A stretch of 64,000 bases of DNA from Owenia fusiformis (lineage: Eukaryota; Annelida; Polychaeta; Sabellida; Oweniidae), in assembly GCA_903813345.2 (NCBI GenBank), contig CAIIXF020000006.1, forward strand, positions 37,477,348-37,541,347. Direction: 5' to 3'. Positions within the stretch are counted from its first letter, which is position 1. Each line of letters opens with the position of its first letter. Below are positions 23,083 through 35,000 of the stretch, in pieces. The position numbers and the translations under genes were made by a program. Below the pieces are notes generated by a model. That model saw only the letters and a program-made list of their open reading frames with translations, did not search any database and had not been told where the DNA came from.

Positions 23083-23699
23083 AATAGTAAGACCGAAATT
23101 CGAGTTCTCAAATGCAGTTTTGAGCCCCTATCTGAAAATACATTGAAAATGGACAAAGAAGATTCATTAATATCTACAAAAGTTAGAGCACTTTTGATCT
23201 TACTTCATGATCACACTGTACCTAATTAATTTGGTGCTTTACTGTATCTCTAAATTTATCTTTTTATGTGTTGCGGGTAAAGATACATTAAATATACATG
23301 TAGATTATTGGACCGATCACTTGATCTTGTTTTACAAATGTTGTTATTTGTATGCGTTTGCTATTGTAGATTCACACATGGCAATTAATTAAGGCAAGGT
23401 GTGTCCTATTCCAACCAACCCGAACACATTATTTCACATAACTGCAGTGCATTATATCGCCGCATCCCAGGTCATACCTTATATGGTTGTCAAGGTGACA
23501 ATTTGACTGTACGGATTGAAACTGATGCTTTGCCAACTTGACCCTTGCAAAACGTTTCATTGAAAATATGTTCTTTTGGTGATTTCGTATCTAATTTGAG
23601 TGACATGGTAGAAAGTATTTTTGTGTGAAAAGAATGTGTGAAAAGAATTAAAGCCCAAAACCCGATGCATTGTGAAATGACCATTCATACACTGTAAAT

Positions 23700-24010
23700 T
23701 GCGTTTCAGTCAGTTGAATTGTTTCAATACTTGCATAATTTCAATCATTCCAATCGATTAAACAGTTTCAATCGATACACCTTCGAAGATGTTATCAACG
23801 TTTCGCTGCTTGCGCCTGTTTCGCCGTTTTAAGCATTTCGCCCAGGTTTTTCGACCATTTCATTCATTTCAATCGATACGTCTTGGAAAATTATTTTCCA
23901 GTTTCTTTGCTTGCGCCGTTTCAAGCATATCAGCCTAAGCTATTTTCACTTTCATTTCAACCATTTCAACAGTTCGACCGTTTCGCCCCCATTTCAAAGA
24001 TTTCGCCTGT
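23700..24010. repeat. TTTCAA-rich cryptic repeat with a diverged tandem block
   Basis: A block of about 110 bp starting TTTCAATCGATAC occurs twice (near 23767 and 23867), embedded in short TTTCAA/TTTCGCC units. It is not coding. Confidence 0.55.
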
Positions 24011-24462
24011 CAGTGTATACAGGGCTTTACATTTTAGGGACTAATATAATGTACGATTTCCATACATCGGCATTTGGCCCATCCGATGAATTTAATCGAG
24101 CATTACGTGCAACCAAACATTTAAATGGTAGCGCTTTCCCTCATTGACAGATTGACGTGTGTAACGGTCTACGTAGACATAAGAGGAGATTGTCAGACGG
24201 ACAAGGTGAATATCTATTTCATGCGTCGGCTAAACGTTTTGAGTTGTATTTAGTAAAGAATATGACTAAATATTTCAGTAGCTGGTGAAACACTTACCCT
24301 TTAATATTTTATATGTTTTGTATTTTGTATATTTTTATATATTAATATGTTTTATATATGCACTTTTCCCAATTGTTTGAGGAATGTCATGCCAAAATTA
24401 CCTTGCATTTTCCATTTTCCAATGAAAATGTAGAGATCACTCAGGTTCGTTGAAATGTCTTT

Positions 24463-24830
24463 TACCCTTTGCATTCGTTCGACTTCACTTCTTAAAAGAG
24501 AGTTCCGTCTTCACTCTTTCAAACTAAAATAAGCCTGTGAACTCACCGCGCCAATCACTGCTCGTCGGCCAATTTTGACCGACGTTCTGTATATGGTCAT
24601 TCCCTCTGACGTCATCGTTAAGCCCGGAATTGACCAATGACAATTCAGAATTTATTTTGGCGCGTGTTTCTTCAAGCTCGCTGATTTGTGGAAGAAAGGT
24701 CAGCGCGTAGGTCAGAAGTGATTTATTACCCGAACTGTCACCGGCACCCGTCGTGGGGGCGGGGCTACTAAACTGTAATATGATTTCTACTAGGCAGAGT
24801 GTAGTTTAACTAGACTCTACACGTAGGGTA
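24463..24830. mobile_element. 368-bp Mutator-like MITE
   Basis: Begins TACCCTTTGCATTCG and ends CGTAGGGTA. It is flanked by a perfect 9-bp duplication AATGTCTTT (24454-24462, 24831-24839). It is unusually GC-rich for the window and contains a CRE palindrome TGACGTCA near 24608 and a GGGGCGGGGC box near 24756. The 73-bp element at 6417 is its deletion derivative. Confidence 0.85.
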
Positions 24831-25103
24831 AATGTCTTTTAGCATTTACAATGAAATTAAATGTGGATATCGTATGCTTACCATTTATGATCGAGTAAAT
24901 TGTTGATCCAGTGTAATTTATGATTAACACTGAGTGTTTTTCTCAAAATACATATCTTTAAATTTCACAAGTAACTCATAAACAAACATTAAAATGTCAA
25001 AATATTGAAATTACAAAATAATATTGAACAACGTTATTTGCATCTAGGGAAACGCGGTTTGAAATAGCATACATTTTACAGTAAGCTTCAGAATAATGCA
25101 ATC

Positions 25104-26780
25104 ATGGCGTCCCAACTAGGTTTGCCGAAATCCGTGGGATTTAACGAAAGGGCAAAAAGGACATTTAAGCATAAGTTACCACCGTTCACAGGACCTTATC
25201 TGTTAGCAAAGGATAACTCACTGGACAGTGAAGAGGGTCTAGTTGCGACAACTAAAGGTTTAAAGGATGACCCGAAATCACCGAAGAAAGAAGTTGATCG
25301 TTATAAACGTTCCTCTACCTTTATCAACTATATTGTGCAAAATGTCGACATCAGGAGAAAATTCCCAGACGCCGAACTGAAAAGGCAGACAGCGCAGGTG
25401 GAAATACTTGTCCAAATGATATGTGGACTTCTTGGAAAAAAGGACTCCGAATTGACAATTAAGGAAATCATAAGACGAGGGAGCTTTTATGAACTGTATA
25501 AGATTATACGACCTGATGAGTTTGATTTCCTATGTGTATTGGCAAAGTCATTTGCACGAAAGAAAATCTCTGTTCAGCTGGATATTTTCGGAGGCAGTAA
25601 ACTTGGTAAGTTAGGGGAACACATGGTGTCAAGTCTGCTTAAGAAGGACCCCGACTGCAGACGGGAAATATTTAACAAGGATAAAGGACTGTATACAGTC
25701 AAAGAAGAAAAAAGTAACAATTCTGAAAATGAGCCGTCTGATTCTGAAAACGAGTCGTCTGATTCTGAAAACGAGTCGTCTGATTCTGATAATGAGTCGT
25801 CTGATTCTGATAATGAGAGTTCACACTCTCTGATGCACTCCCTGAGAGCTGAGATTATTAAAATCCTGCAGCAAATGAGGGGCCTTAACTTTATAGGGGA
25901 GAGAGATCTTGAATCAAAAGATTCTACCACTCCGTATCCTGAAGGTACAGTAGCTATTCATGGTGACCTACATGGCCCTAGTGTTACATTGCGGTACGGT
26001 GGTCCCATATGTACCGTCGATGTAGATTTATGCTTCTGCGTTGATACGGAACCTAATGAGCTTGGACGATGCGTCTTGGTTAAGAAACCAGAAAAACCCG
26101 AATTCAATTATTTGAATGAGGAAGTCATGTTCCCCGATTGGATTGAATCACAAGTAGAACATCCCATTAATGCTAAATATACATTGGTTGCGCCACATGG
26201 CCAGCTATTTTTGGCGTTGAAGTTCATTGTTTATTGCACTGCTCGAGCATCTGGTAATAAAGCAATGTCGTCGTATACATTGAAAATGATGTTACTAGAC
26301 CATCAAAAGAGGTGTCAGACAGTTGAAGTTGGGGAATGTTTCGAGACATTCGTGATCGATACAGTCAAATCTGTTGGGAAAGCTAATCGTCGTAAAAACA
26401 AATTTGAGTTGAACTTACGATCGACTAATATTGACAGGCTACATTGTTTCGACGTTTTCTATCATGGCAGAAAAATGAAACCATTTACGAATAATTCCGA
26501 CGTCAAACCCGAGATATGTGTAGCATTGGTTTGGTTTATGCAGCATGTACGACACAGTACAGACGAAACATGGTGGGACAGACTCCTAGATCAGAATTTC
26601 CTTTTTGATTTCGAAAAGAAGGCAGGACAACCCGACACGTTACAATCCTTTTTAGCGGCGCTGGAATATCATGAATCATACCATGATATAGCACAATTGA
26701 AATGGCGGCATGAGGACGGTGCAACAACGCGCGTGACAATTAAACATGGAGACGGAGAGAGTGAGGACTCTTTCTTCTGA
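25104..26780 (+). CDS. Mab-21/cGAS-like nucleotidyltransferase (candidate cGLR)
   Basis: An intact single-exon frame of 558 aa. The nucleotidyltransferase core shows G126-S127 in RRGSFYELYKI, then E139 and D141 in RPDEFDFLCVL, and the third acidic residue, probably D306, in ICTVDVDLCFCVD after a GPSVTLRYGG strand. This is the GS..[E]xD..D pattern that binds metal and NTP in cGAS and cGAS-like receptors. A helical C-terminal lobe follows (SYTLKMMLLDHQKRC). Between the two catalytic segments lies an acidic Ser/Asp/Glu repeat insert (about residues 204-241). No cGAS-type zinc thumb is evident. Known members sense RNA or DNA and make cyclic dinucleotides for STING; other Mab-21 proteins are not catalytic. 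Retention of all three acidic residues makes activity plausible, but the ligand and product cannot be read from sequence. The first ATG (ATCATGGCG) gives the usual length and is chosen as start. Confidence 0.85.
   Translation: MASQLGLPKSVGFNERAKRTFKHKLPPFTGPYLLAKDNSLDSEEGLVATTKGLKDDPKSPKKEVDRYKRSSTFINYIVQNVDIRRKFPDAELKRQTAQVEILVQMICGLLGKKDSELTIKEIIRRGSFYELYKIIRPDEFDFLCVLAKSFARKKISVQLDIFGGSKLGKLGEHMVSSLLKKDPDCRREIFNKDKGLYTVKEEKSNNSENEPSDSENESSDSENESSDSDNESSDSDNESSHSLMHSLRAEIIKILQQMRGLNFIGERDLESKDSTTPYPEGTVAIHGDLHGPSVTLRYGGPICTVDVDLCFCVDTEPNELGRCVLVKKPEKPEFNYLNEEVMFPDWIESQVEHPINAKYTLVAPHGQLFLALKFIVYCTARASGNKAMSSYTLKMMLLDHQKRCQTVEVGECFETFVIDTVKSVGKANRRKNKFELNLRSTNIDRLHCFDVFYHGRKMKPFTNNSDVKPEICVALVWFMQHVRHSTDETWWDRLLDQNFLFDFEKKAGQPDTLQSFLAALEYHESYHDIAQLKWRHEDGATTRVTIKHGDGESEDSFF
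25718..25826 (+). repeat. in-frame 21-bp tandem repeat inside the cGLR-like gene
   Basis: About five copies of a 21-bp unit (GATTCTGAAAACGAGTCGTC core) encode SDSENES heptads. The period is a multiple of three, so copy-number change keeps the frame. The reverse strand is also open across it (25930-25574), a by-product of the repeat. Confidence 0.85.
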
Positions 26781-26832
26781 TGAAATGGATCAAATTTTGG
26801 GCGAATTACATGATAATGTGAAAGGAGAAATA

Positions 26833-27025
26833 AGGAATGTTTTGAAACATTTGTGATTGATACGATTGAAGCTAATGGTTATATAATTTCCACTTAGTTT
26901 TTAAGCTGGGCAGGCGAATGAGACCAATAAGCTATGATTCCGACGTCAAGCTCGACATAATTAAGCTCGTCACTTTCGATTCTGTATAAAGTAAGACACA
27001 GTATAAACAAATCTCGATGAGACAG
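26833..27025 (+). pseudogene. decayed duplicate of the cGLR-like gene 3' region
   Basis: GGAATGTTTTGAAACATTTG followed by TGATTGATAC matches 26334-26365. ATTCCGACGTCAAGCTCGA matches the sequence at about 26498. A third block near 26985 matches the WFMQHVRHSTDET-coding part. Order is kept but much sequence between is missing and stops intervene. It begins only about 50 bp after the intact gene's stop, so a tandem duplication followed by decay is the simplest reading. Confidence 0.6.
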
Positions 27026-27029
27026 CTTC

Positions 27030-28130
27030 CTTCATCAGAACTCCCCGATGGAAGAGGAAAAAGAAACAACAATTATTAGAATATATAATTAACAATCGTA
27101 ATTTTGGATTATAGACACTCGATGGAATTTACAACCATCACTTGAAACAGTGTTTTGATAACATTCATCATATAAGTAGGTTTATGTATTTTCAATTGAC
27201 ATTCCTTTTTGGATTGTTCCATGTGCTTTCAAAATGACATTGCCTATATTTAGTAGTTCTTGTACTCTCTTTATATTTTGTATTTTATATCACTGTCATA
27301 CTGTATTTCCATATTTACAGTTTCTCTAGTCTTTTCAAAAATTGAAGCCATTTATATATTGCATTCACTGTTTACAATTGTATCTTGTTGATTCTTCAGA
27401 AAGAGAAGATCAAGCACTGGTAAACTCTCCCTGTACCGTACAAAACGAAGAAGAATTGGGAGCATGTCTACAATTCGTATGAATGTCGAGGGAAATAGAA
27501 GCCGATGGGAAATTCACATCACCAACAGGGGGTGGGGCAGGTCAACGCACCAAAAAGCGCGTTCAAGTCCCTTGAAAAATAGCAGATAGATTATGCTTTG
27601 ATTATATAATTAACGAACACAATAGAACATCAGCTTCATTGCTGTCGCCTCGTTTCCAGTTTTGTCAATTATGTATGATTTCTGGACTCGCGTCGCATAG
27701 TGTCTTCACTGCGTTTCCAAAATATGCTTGGTCTGCGACCCAGAATCGGCTAACAGGAGGCAAACACTGATCACACTTTGAAGATGTTTAAATTGCTGTG
27801 GTGTATATGTGATTTTATAGACATGTGTCAAGTGACAAGAAACACAGATTTGAAGCTAGAAAGATGCTATGATTGTCAAATGTCCGCGCACGACTGACTT
27901 TGTGTTCCCAGAATATATTTCCCCGATTGACTAAATTTCGTGAAGCTTCACAGAGACATAGTTTGTAAAATTTTCCACCGAATGGTGTATGCTATAATAA
28001 CTATAGGATACTCAAACCAGTGTACGTAGTTTATAAATAAACTAACCGACAATTCAAAGGTTTCTAAAGCAGCCATTTTGTGTCTATACCGCGTTGCAGC
28101 CTTGTTTTGTATGGTTGGCTTACCCGCCCA
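27030..28130. other. intergenic, nothing recognised
   Basis: AT-rich sequence with a short GC-richer piece near 27480-27560. No frame, splice pattern or repeat end could be supported. Confidence 0.5.
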
Positions 28131-28134
28131 AAGT

Positions 28135-29952
28135 ATGCATGCGTTGTTTACGGGTGTGTAGGCGTTAATTACGCTCATGCAGATGTAAAATTACGCCCGC
28201 GCAGACGTAAAATTACGCCTGTATAGGCGTAAATTACGCCCGTGAAGAAGTAAATTATATGGGCGTTCAAACAACATTAACGGGCGTAAACTTACGGCGT
28301 ACAAATGATTTATTACGGGCGTTAAGACGGTTATTTTACACGCGTTGAGAAACATCTTCACGCCCGTCGAGTTTACTTTAGTGCCTTGCTTACATAATGA
28401 TTCAATGCATCCTTGCTAAAAGAGCAACTCCAAGATCCTTGTGCAAGTAAATGACAATCAGAAGCCCGCTTAGATTTTAGTGTGTTGCATTGAGGTCCTT
28501 GAATATTCGTTCAAGATTGTTAGACTTAACCAAAAAAAGTATTCCATTTACATAGCAAATTAAAAGGCAAATTAAAGATACTGTGTCGGCAGCGGTCGGC
28601 AGTTATCACCACCCATTGTAGAAACGACAAAATCGCGACTATATTTTGAGAAGGTATACAAGTTTGGTTTCTAAATACGATGATTTTTTCGGATAATTCT
28701 CCGTAAGAATCTAGGCATCGACTTCAGAGATAGGGACTAAGCTCACACGCATTGCAGCCCACAAAGCACTATGCAGTCAGATCGCTAATGTATCCCTCTA
28801 AAGGATGTGTTCAGATACTAGAATTATAGTATCTGATCAACTTCATATTGACTCTATAGCTATATCCTATAGATCTGGCATTTTTTGAAAATGTACTGAA
28901 AATGTCAGATGAGCCTATATACCTAGTATACCTAGCCCCAACATAATTATGTTCAACTTTGGTATTAGGGAGATGTGTACTTTTTGGAATCGTTATGCAG
29001 TTCTCTTTAGAGTCACATGTTATTTTCAGGAATACGATGTACATCTTTCACATTTGCACAAATAGTGTACCAAGATACCCAGAAAAGAAATAATGTTTCA
29101 TATGCCATCAATTGCAATAGTTGTTCCTGGCACAATCGTGAGTATGTTATTAACTTGCACAAGGTATGAGTACCGTAATCCAACACCAAATTCGAAAATT
29201 CATAACAATACTTTGCACATATGGCGTTCGTGACCAACTATAAAACGCTTACCCCCCATAGTGTTATATATCAAAATGTACCTGTTCATATAGGGGTTCG
29301 ATTGATCTACATCAAATTATAGGGAGTCAGGTTACTTTTTGAGATATCAGCGTCCATTTATTGTAACTCGCGTTTGCCACCACTTCCTCAATTCTGATAT
29401 GACAGGCAAACGCGTAGTAAACATACTCACCTCGGAACTATTTTTGACCTACATCGCTATTTTTGTAATTCAAATGAAAGTTGAACTCCTCCTCTTTATT
29501 TTGATACCAAATAGTGGCATACTAGGTACCCTAGAAGCCAACTATGGCGTTATTAAGAACAATACCACAGGTTTTTAAATGGACTATATAGGGGTCATAC
29601 CTTTTGGCGGATGGATATGGAACCTCATACCACAAGGATTTTGGAGTTGCACTTTTATCTAGAATGCATTGTATCATTATGTAAGCAAGATGCTGATTGG
29701 TTCATAATTTATGGCGCTAAGATAAACTCGACGGGCGTATAGATGTTTCTCAACGCGTGTTAAATAATGTCTTAACGCCCGCTATTGAACATTTTAACGC
29801 CGTTAGCTCACGCCTGTATTTTTTAACGCGAATAGAATACGCGAATAGAATTCACTTCTTAGCGGGCGTAATTAACGCCTACACGGGCGTAAATTACGTC
29901 TGCACGGGCGTAATTAACGCCTACACGCCCGTAAACAACGCGTGCATACATA
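28135..29952. mobile_element. 1.8-kb element with about 330-bp inverted ends made of GGGCGTAA-type arrays
   Basis: The left end GCATGCGTTGTTTACGGG and the inverse of the right end (GTAAACAACGCGTGCAT at 29931-29948) match. Both arms consist of many degenerate GGGCGTAATTAACGCC-type palindromic units, followed inward by a non-repetitive part (CTTGCTTACATAATGAT, then ACTCCAA.ATCCTTGTG). The right arm is interrupted at ACAA by the 469-bp element; left-arm sequence ATCCTTGTGCAAG gives the uninterrupted version. The interior (28460-29140) has no recognised coding sequence. Non-autonomous; superfamily unknown. Confidence 0.8.
29163..29631 (+). mobile_element. 469-bp non-autonomous DNA element, copy 2, nested
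   Basis: Same ends (GGTATGAG..CTCATACC) and the same length as 9942-10410, with only scattered differences. It is flanked by ACAA on both sides (29159-29162, 29632-29635). It sits inside the right arm of the 28135-29952 element and is therefore younger than it. Confidence 0.9.
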
Positions 29953-30054
29953 GATTTGGTTGGCAAACCATGAATGTGGCCGTTGAAACAAATGATATTT
30001 TGATTGATATTGTAAGGTTTGTGTTTAAACAAATATATTCCTTTGTATAGCTTG

Positions 30055-31170
30055 AATATTGAGAGGTCTAAAACATGTTGTATATGCTATTTTGTTCCAA
30101 CAAGGTTCGGAAAGACATTTTATTTCATTCTCAAGAATTGGTAGAAAGGAGCAAAAACAATTGCACTAAAAAAAACAAAAAATGTAAAAGTCCCCGTCTT
30201 ACGTTTGAAAATATTCTTTATCGTTCATTTACTATTTGTCATGAATGACTTAAAAAGTTATTTTAGAGATTTTTGAAAAAAAAAATGTTTTTGAAAAAAG
30301 AGTTGTGAGCATTTCATTTCATTTCATTTTCAAAAAAAGTTTAAACTTTTTAATCATCAAATATTTCTTAATGCATTCCAAAAAAGATTATCTTTTTAAC
30401 ACCAATGCAACGATTGAACAAATGACACACTATTTCAATAATAAAATGTCATATTTAATTGGCCACTTCAATGTATAAGCATATCAAAAATATTTTGAAA
30501 CATTAGTGATGTCACTAAGGTAGCAAAAACTTTTTGAAAACTATTGAAATTGTTTTTCGATGTCAATCATTTCTAAATATGCTAGACTTCAATAATAAAC
30601 CAATGTTGATTGTCTAACCAGGTTAAAAGGAAGAATATATTATGTTTTAGATATCATTGTACCATTGGTTTCTATGAGAACTAAAATTTTAAAATGCATT
30701 TTTCTCGGAACCATTTTCATGCACTGATAAGTTCATTTCTCGCTTATTTATGAACCGATTTTCTTAATTTTTTCGGTAAAAACATGCAAGGATGAATACT
30801 ATGCATTGGTATGAATTTTGGCTAATTAAAATATATGTGTGACCTCTAAAAGTTAGTTTAAATTCACAAATTTTGGAACAAAAAGTCTATCAAAACCACT
30901 TTTTGAAAAAAGCTTCACATATCACACTTTGATAACATCGGGTAAGACTACAATATAAGCCAAAGTGGTTTAAACTTTATATGGGGACTTTAACAAAAAC
31001 AGTTATATAAAATATTTCTAAATAATTTTCGCATTAAATTGTTGTCAATCAGTCAACATTACATAAAATACCATGTGGTTTTTTACAGAATGTTTTCAAT
31101 GATTGGTTTAAGAGAAAAACATTGTTGAATTCAGTTCTCCATATCGATATCTATCCTTTTCGTTCATGTG
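30055..31170 (+). repeat. duplicated segment ending in exon-like module, copy 2
   Basis: 30090-30180 matches the inverted repeat at 5040-5175. 31080-31165 matches the exon-like module at 6096 (acceptor TTTTTTACAG, then AATGTTTTCAATGATTGG), but the frame is interrupted early. The intervening kilobase is AT-rich and without features. It appears to be a segmental relative of 5300-6181. Confidence 0.55.
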
Positions 31171-32054
31171 TCACACCACATCAATGATTAGTGAAGTAGT
31201 TACATTTATGTGTATGCCGAAATGAGTTGGCTGAGCTTAGGTAAATGTTACTTTTGCAAAATATAATTCTCATCAAAAGATTTTTTATTGTCAAATGTTT
31301 TGGAACGATGGTGATGAATTAGACACAGTTATGTTGTATAATGTAAACTGTATATTTATAAACTGGAATTCTAATGCATGGAATGTTGGACATGGTCATT
31401 TCATATGAGAATTGACTCATTGTGAAATACACAATGTAATTTGAAATCAAAATAGTGAATAATCAGAGGGTAAATCTTTCTGATTTTCACATAGTTTATC
31501 ATTCATCAGTATAATTATCCTTCACCCCTATTTTTTCAAGAAAATCTGAATTGTGGAAAAAAGTCGGTCGAATTAAGTCAAGTTCTTAATATCAAAAGTT
31601 TGTGCTTGAAACTGAGCTAACAAATACTTGTGCTTGTTAGAGTATACAGGGAAAATCTCAGGGAAATAAATGATAATAGTGGATGATTGCACAAACCATA
31701 AACACCTAAACTCGAATTTAACAAACAAAAATAACATTTATTCAAATACTTTATTAACAATTGTAATTTTGCATCCATATATACTCGAAGAAATCTATAA
31801 TCAATTCTTAAAAACTCGAAGTTTTCATCATCATATCTTTCTTTATGTATATTTTCACTTGATAACCCCTTTTAGTGGTTTTATTTCGTGTTCTTTCGCG
31901 AGAACACTCACTTTTTAGTGTCGTTTTCGTGCATACTGATGATTTGCCTCAGTTATTGAGAAGAAAGGATTCCTTTTGGCCAAGATATATTTACTATTTG
32001 GGTAGTTTTGAATGGACCATCTTTTTACATTATAGTATATGTATGTAAGCACAC
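31171..32054. other. 3' flank of the astacin gene; poly(A) signal on minus strand
   Basis: AATAAA on the minus strand at 31885-31880 lies about 170 nt past the astacin stop codon and is the likely cleavage signal. Nothing else is recognised. Confidence 0.5.
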
Positions 32055-35000
32055 CTAAATATACATGAGATCATCCGTACATTCGGTGTAACTTTCGTTC
32101 CTATGTACAAGAAAAATCTCATCGAAAGATATATCTTTGTCACCCATGGTCGCCCTCAGTTCAACCTAGAAGAATATTTTTACATTTTATATAAAATGCA
32201 CTCAAAGGTTTGGCAACAAACTCCCATATCTGATCATACCTGTTTAGTTTGACTATGTGAAAAATCGTCAATTATTTAGTGTCAAACATCACATATTGAC
32301 GAAAAAGTCACTCATGAAAAGGCTTTATCTGGTAAATGCATTAAAATGTCAGGGTTGGCAATTTTTGAGGGGAGTGTACGTGTACATATACAAATATACA
32401 ACTTCTCAGATCGGTGTCTGTTGTACCTTTACCTATATTTAAAAACATGCACAGAGCTTACGATGTTTAATACTTAAATAAACCCTTTGCATATCAATAA
32501 CAGGATTCAAACCAAGACACAATGATAGTCATTCTTACCGTAAACCGCCTCGATACGGAGATATCCTTTACGGCCAGATACCAGGAGTCGTGCTTTGTAG
32601 TGCCCTCTTGCGTCCAAACGGCTTGAGATATATCACTCTCAACAAGCGAGATTACGACCTCTAATTTTGAGCCCTTCGACTGCCACATATAGAAGGAGAA
32701 GTAGAGACAATAGTTCTCTGGTTGCATCACTGGCGATTGGAATATTGCTACGTCACCATAGGATGCGGAGGATGCAGGTAAACATTGGAAATAACCTAAA
32801 TGGAAATATATATCGATGAGTTCCATGGCCTTGATAATTTACAAGGCTACTATTACCAGTGACTTTGGTGTTAAAATAACAGTCATCATGTATAATCATT
32901 TTTTAAAGATGCCTAACTCTAGGATAGAACTGGTAACCGAGACACTACGAGACCCCGAGATATTACTACGATTGGTTTATCCAGGGACCTTACTGATACT
33001 ACTACTCATGCCTCCAAACAATATCCTGAATGGTACGGACGGGAGAACTGACCTCTAGAGCACCATAATTCTACACCATCCTCCTAAGCAGGTGTCCAAA
33101 ATCCGTACCGCCTTCTTCCCCCCTACTATAACCAATTTGGAAGCGCCCGATTAAACTGAATCACGTGGTCTTACTATGCACAATTACTTAAACATGATTT
33201 CCGTCGCAGTGTTGCGACAGCCAATCAGATTGCGAGTTCTTAATCGGGGAAATGCTAACTGCTTATCGCAGGGGGTAAAAAGAAAGAATATATTCTGGAT
33301 TTTGAAGCCCTGTAATCTGAGGTTGTTCTACACATGAACATAACAGTTCTCCTTAAAACGTTTAGCTTTACCCCATTATAATCGGACTTATTGTTTACCT
33401 TCATAAAAACTCCACTTTGTCGCCTCGTAATATGGCGCATTAAAAGCAGGAAGCGTCACAAACTCCGCCTCTCCCTTATTTTTGCCCGTAATACTGTTAA
33501 ACTTATTTTTAAATGTACATGGTTCACCTAATTCAAATGTGCATTTTTGTTTCATCTCGCCTAAAACAGAATAACAATAATTTCTTATTAAAACAATATT
33601 CACAAATCATTTTAAATGAGTCATTTTATATGAATCAGACTCGGGGATTATATTTTTTAATTCGCAGGCTGTAATTTAGTATACGTCTTGAATAATTTAC
33701 ATTATTCGATCATCATTTAGGTAATGATTAGCATTCTAGATATATATAAAGCATCAATATTCCATATTTCATTCGTGCCACGGGTCAAAATGATTGAACA
33801 TATTAAAATATGATCTTATATTATAAAATGCATACGAAGAAAAAGCACAAGAAAAACAACGAATATAGTTCATGGTGCAGGACAAAATGAGTGATTAATC
33901 AATCATAAACGTCTGCTCGACCTTTTGAGCTAGGGAACCCAAATCGGCGCAAAGAGTTTTATGAGATATATTTGATAGTCTCGGGCGGAAAGCTCAGTGC
34001 TAAATTTTTAATAGTACACACGTTATACGTATTCATGAGAAACTGTCTTCCCTGTGATGTAATAACCATATGATCGGCAGTTCAAACGAAAAATATCTTA
34101 CTCTGCGTGAGCATGTTTTCAGTTGAATATTAGGGGAACATAGGGTTCCTTTATTTTCAGTAGAAAAGTCTAGAGGGATTGTATAATGCAATTTCCGGCC
34201 CATGAACATTTTCAGAACCTTTTAGGGTATAACACACTTACCCTCAGCCACGCTGTCAAAGTTTGGGACAGTTTCACGACAGCCATATACCCTTTGAAGT
34301 TTTAAAATATCAAGTGCGGACAGACCATCACGCTGTCCTATATACACTGGTTTATTTGGTATAATTGTTGGCTTAGTATAGTCCATGGCAAATTCGTTTT
34401 CCTCATAATGTAGCACTGATCTATAGTCATACGGAGTGTCGTGGGGTTTTGCCTCCTCGTTTATTTCAAAATTCTCTTTGAAGTCTAAAAAATGATAATA
34501 CACATGTGTTGCAAATCGTCAAAATCTCTCTAAGCGAGATTTCAAGGTACATAGGAAAGCTTCTTGTAGTTCTAGTATTATTAATTTTGTAAATATCTGT
34601 AGATATTATTCACCTTCTTTTATGTTGTATATTCATAAATCCCCATGTCATATTGTATGCAAGTATCTTCTATATAAATTTGAATTAATACATACTGTAG
34701 ATACAATGATGCGTTAATATTGATCCATAGAATTCCTGAAGAAAATAAAAGCCAATGGCTTTCATTTTTCAAAAAAGTAAGATAACATATCTTCGTACTC
34801 ATCTGCGGCATGGCCTTAGTATCAACAACCTTAATAAAGTAGCTGTCACATAAGCCGTGTGTGCTTACCGTTCGCCACCGTGTGTCTAATGTTGGGCATA
34901 ATTATCTTAATTAATAATTAGTATTTTTTAATGTGATGGGAGATATCTTGCTGTAAATCTGTTTTGCCCATCATATATCCATGCCATGTTCCGCTGTCTG

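Noticed and set aside
25574-25930. 118-codon minus-strand frame opposite the cGLR-like gene
   Set aside because: Open only because of the 21-bp repeat on the coding strand; it gives a SESDDSL repeat with no independent support.
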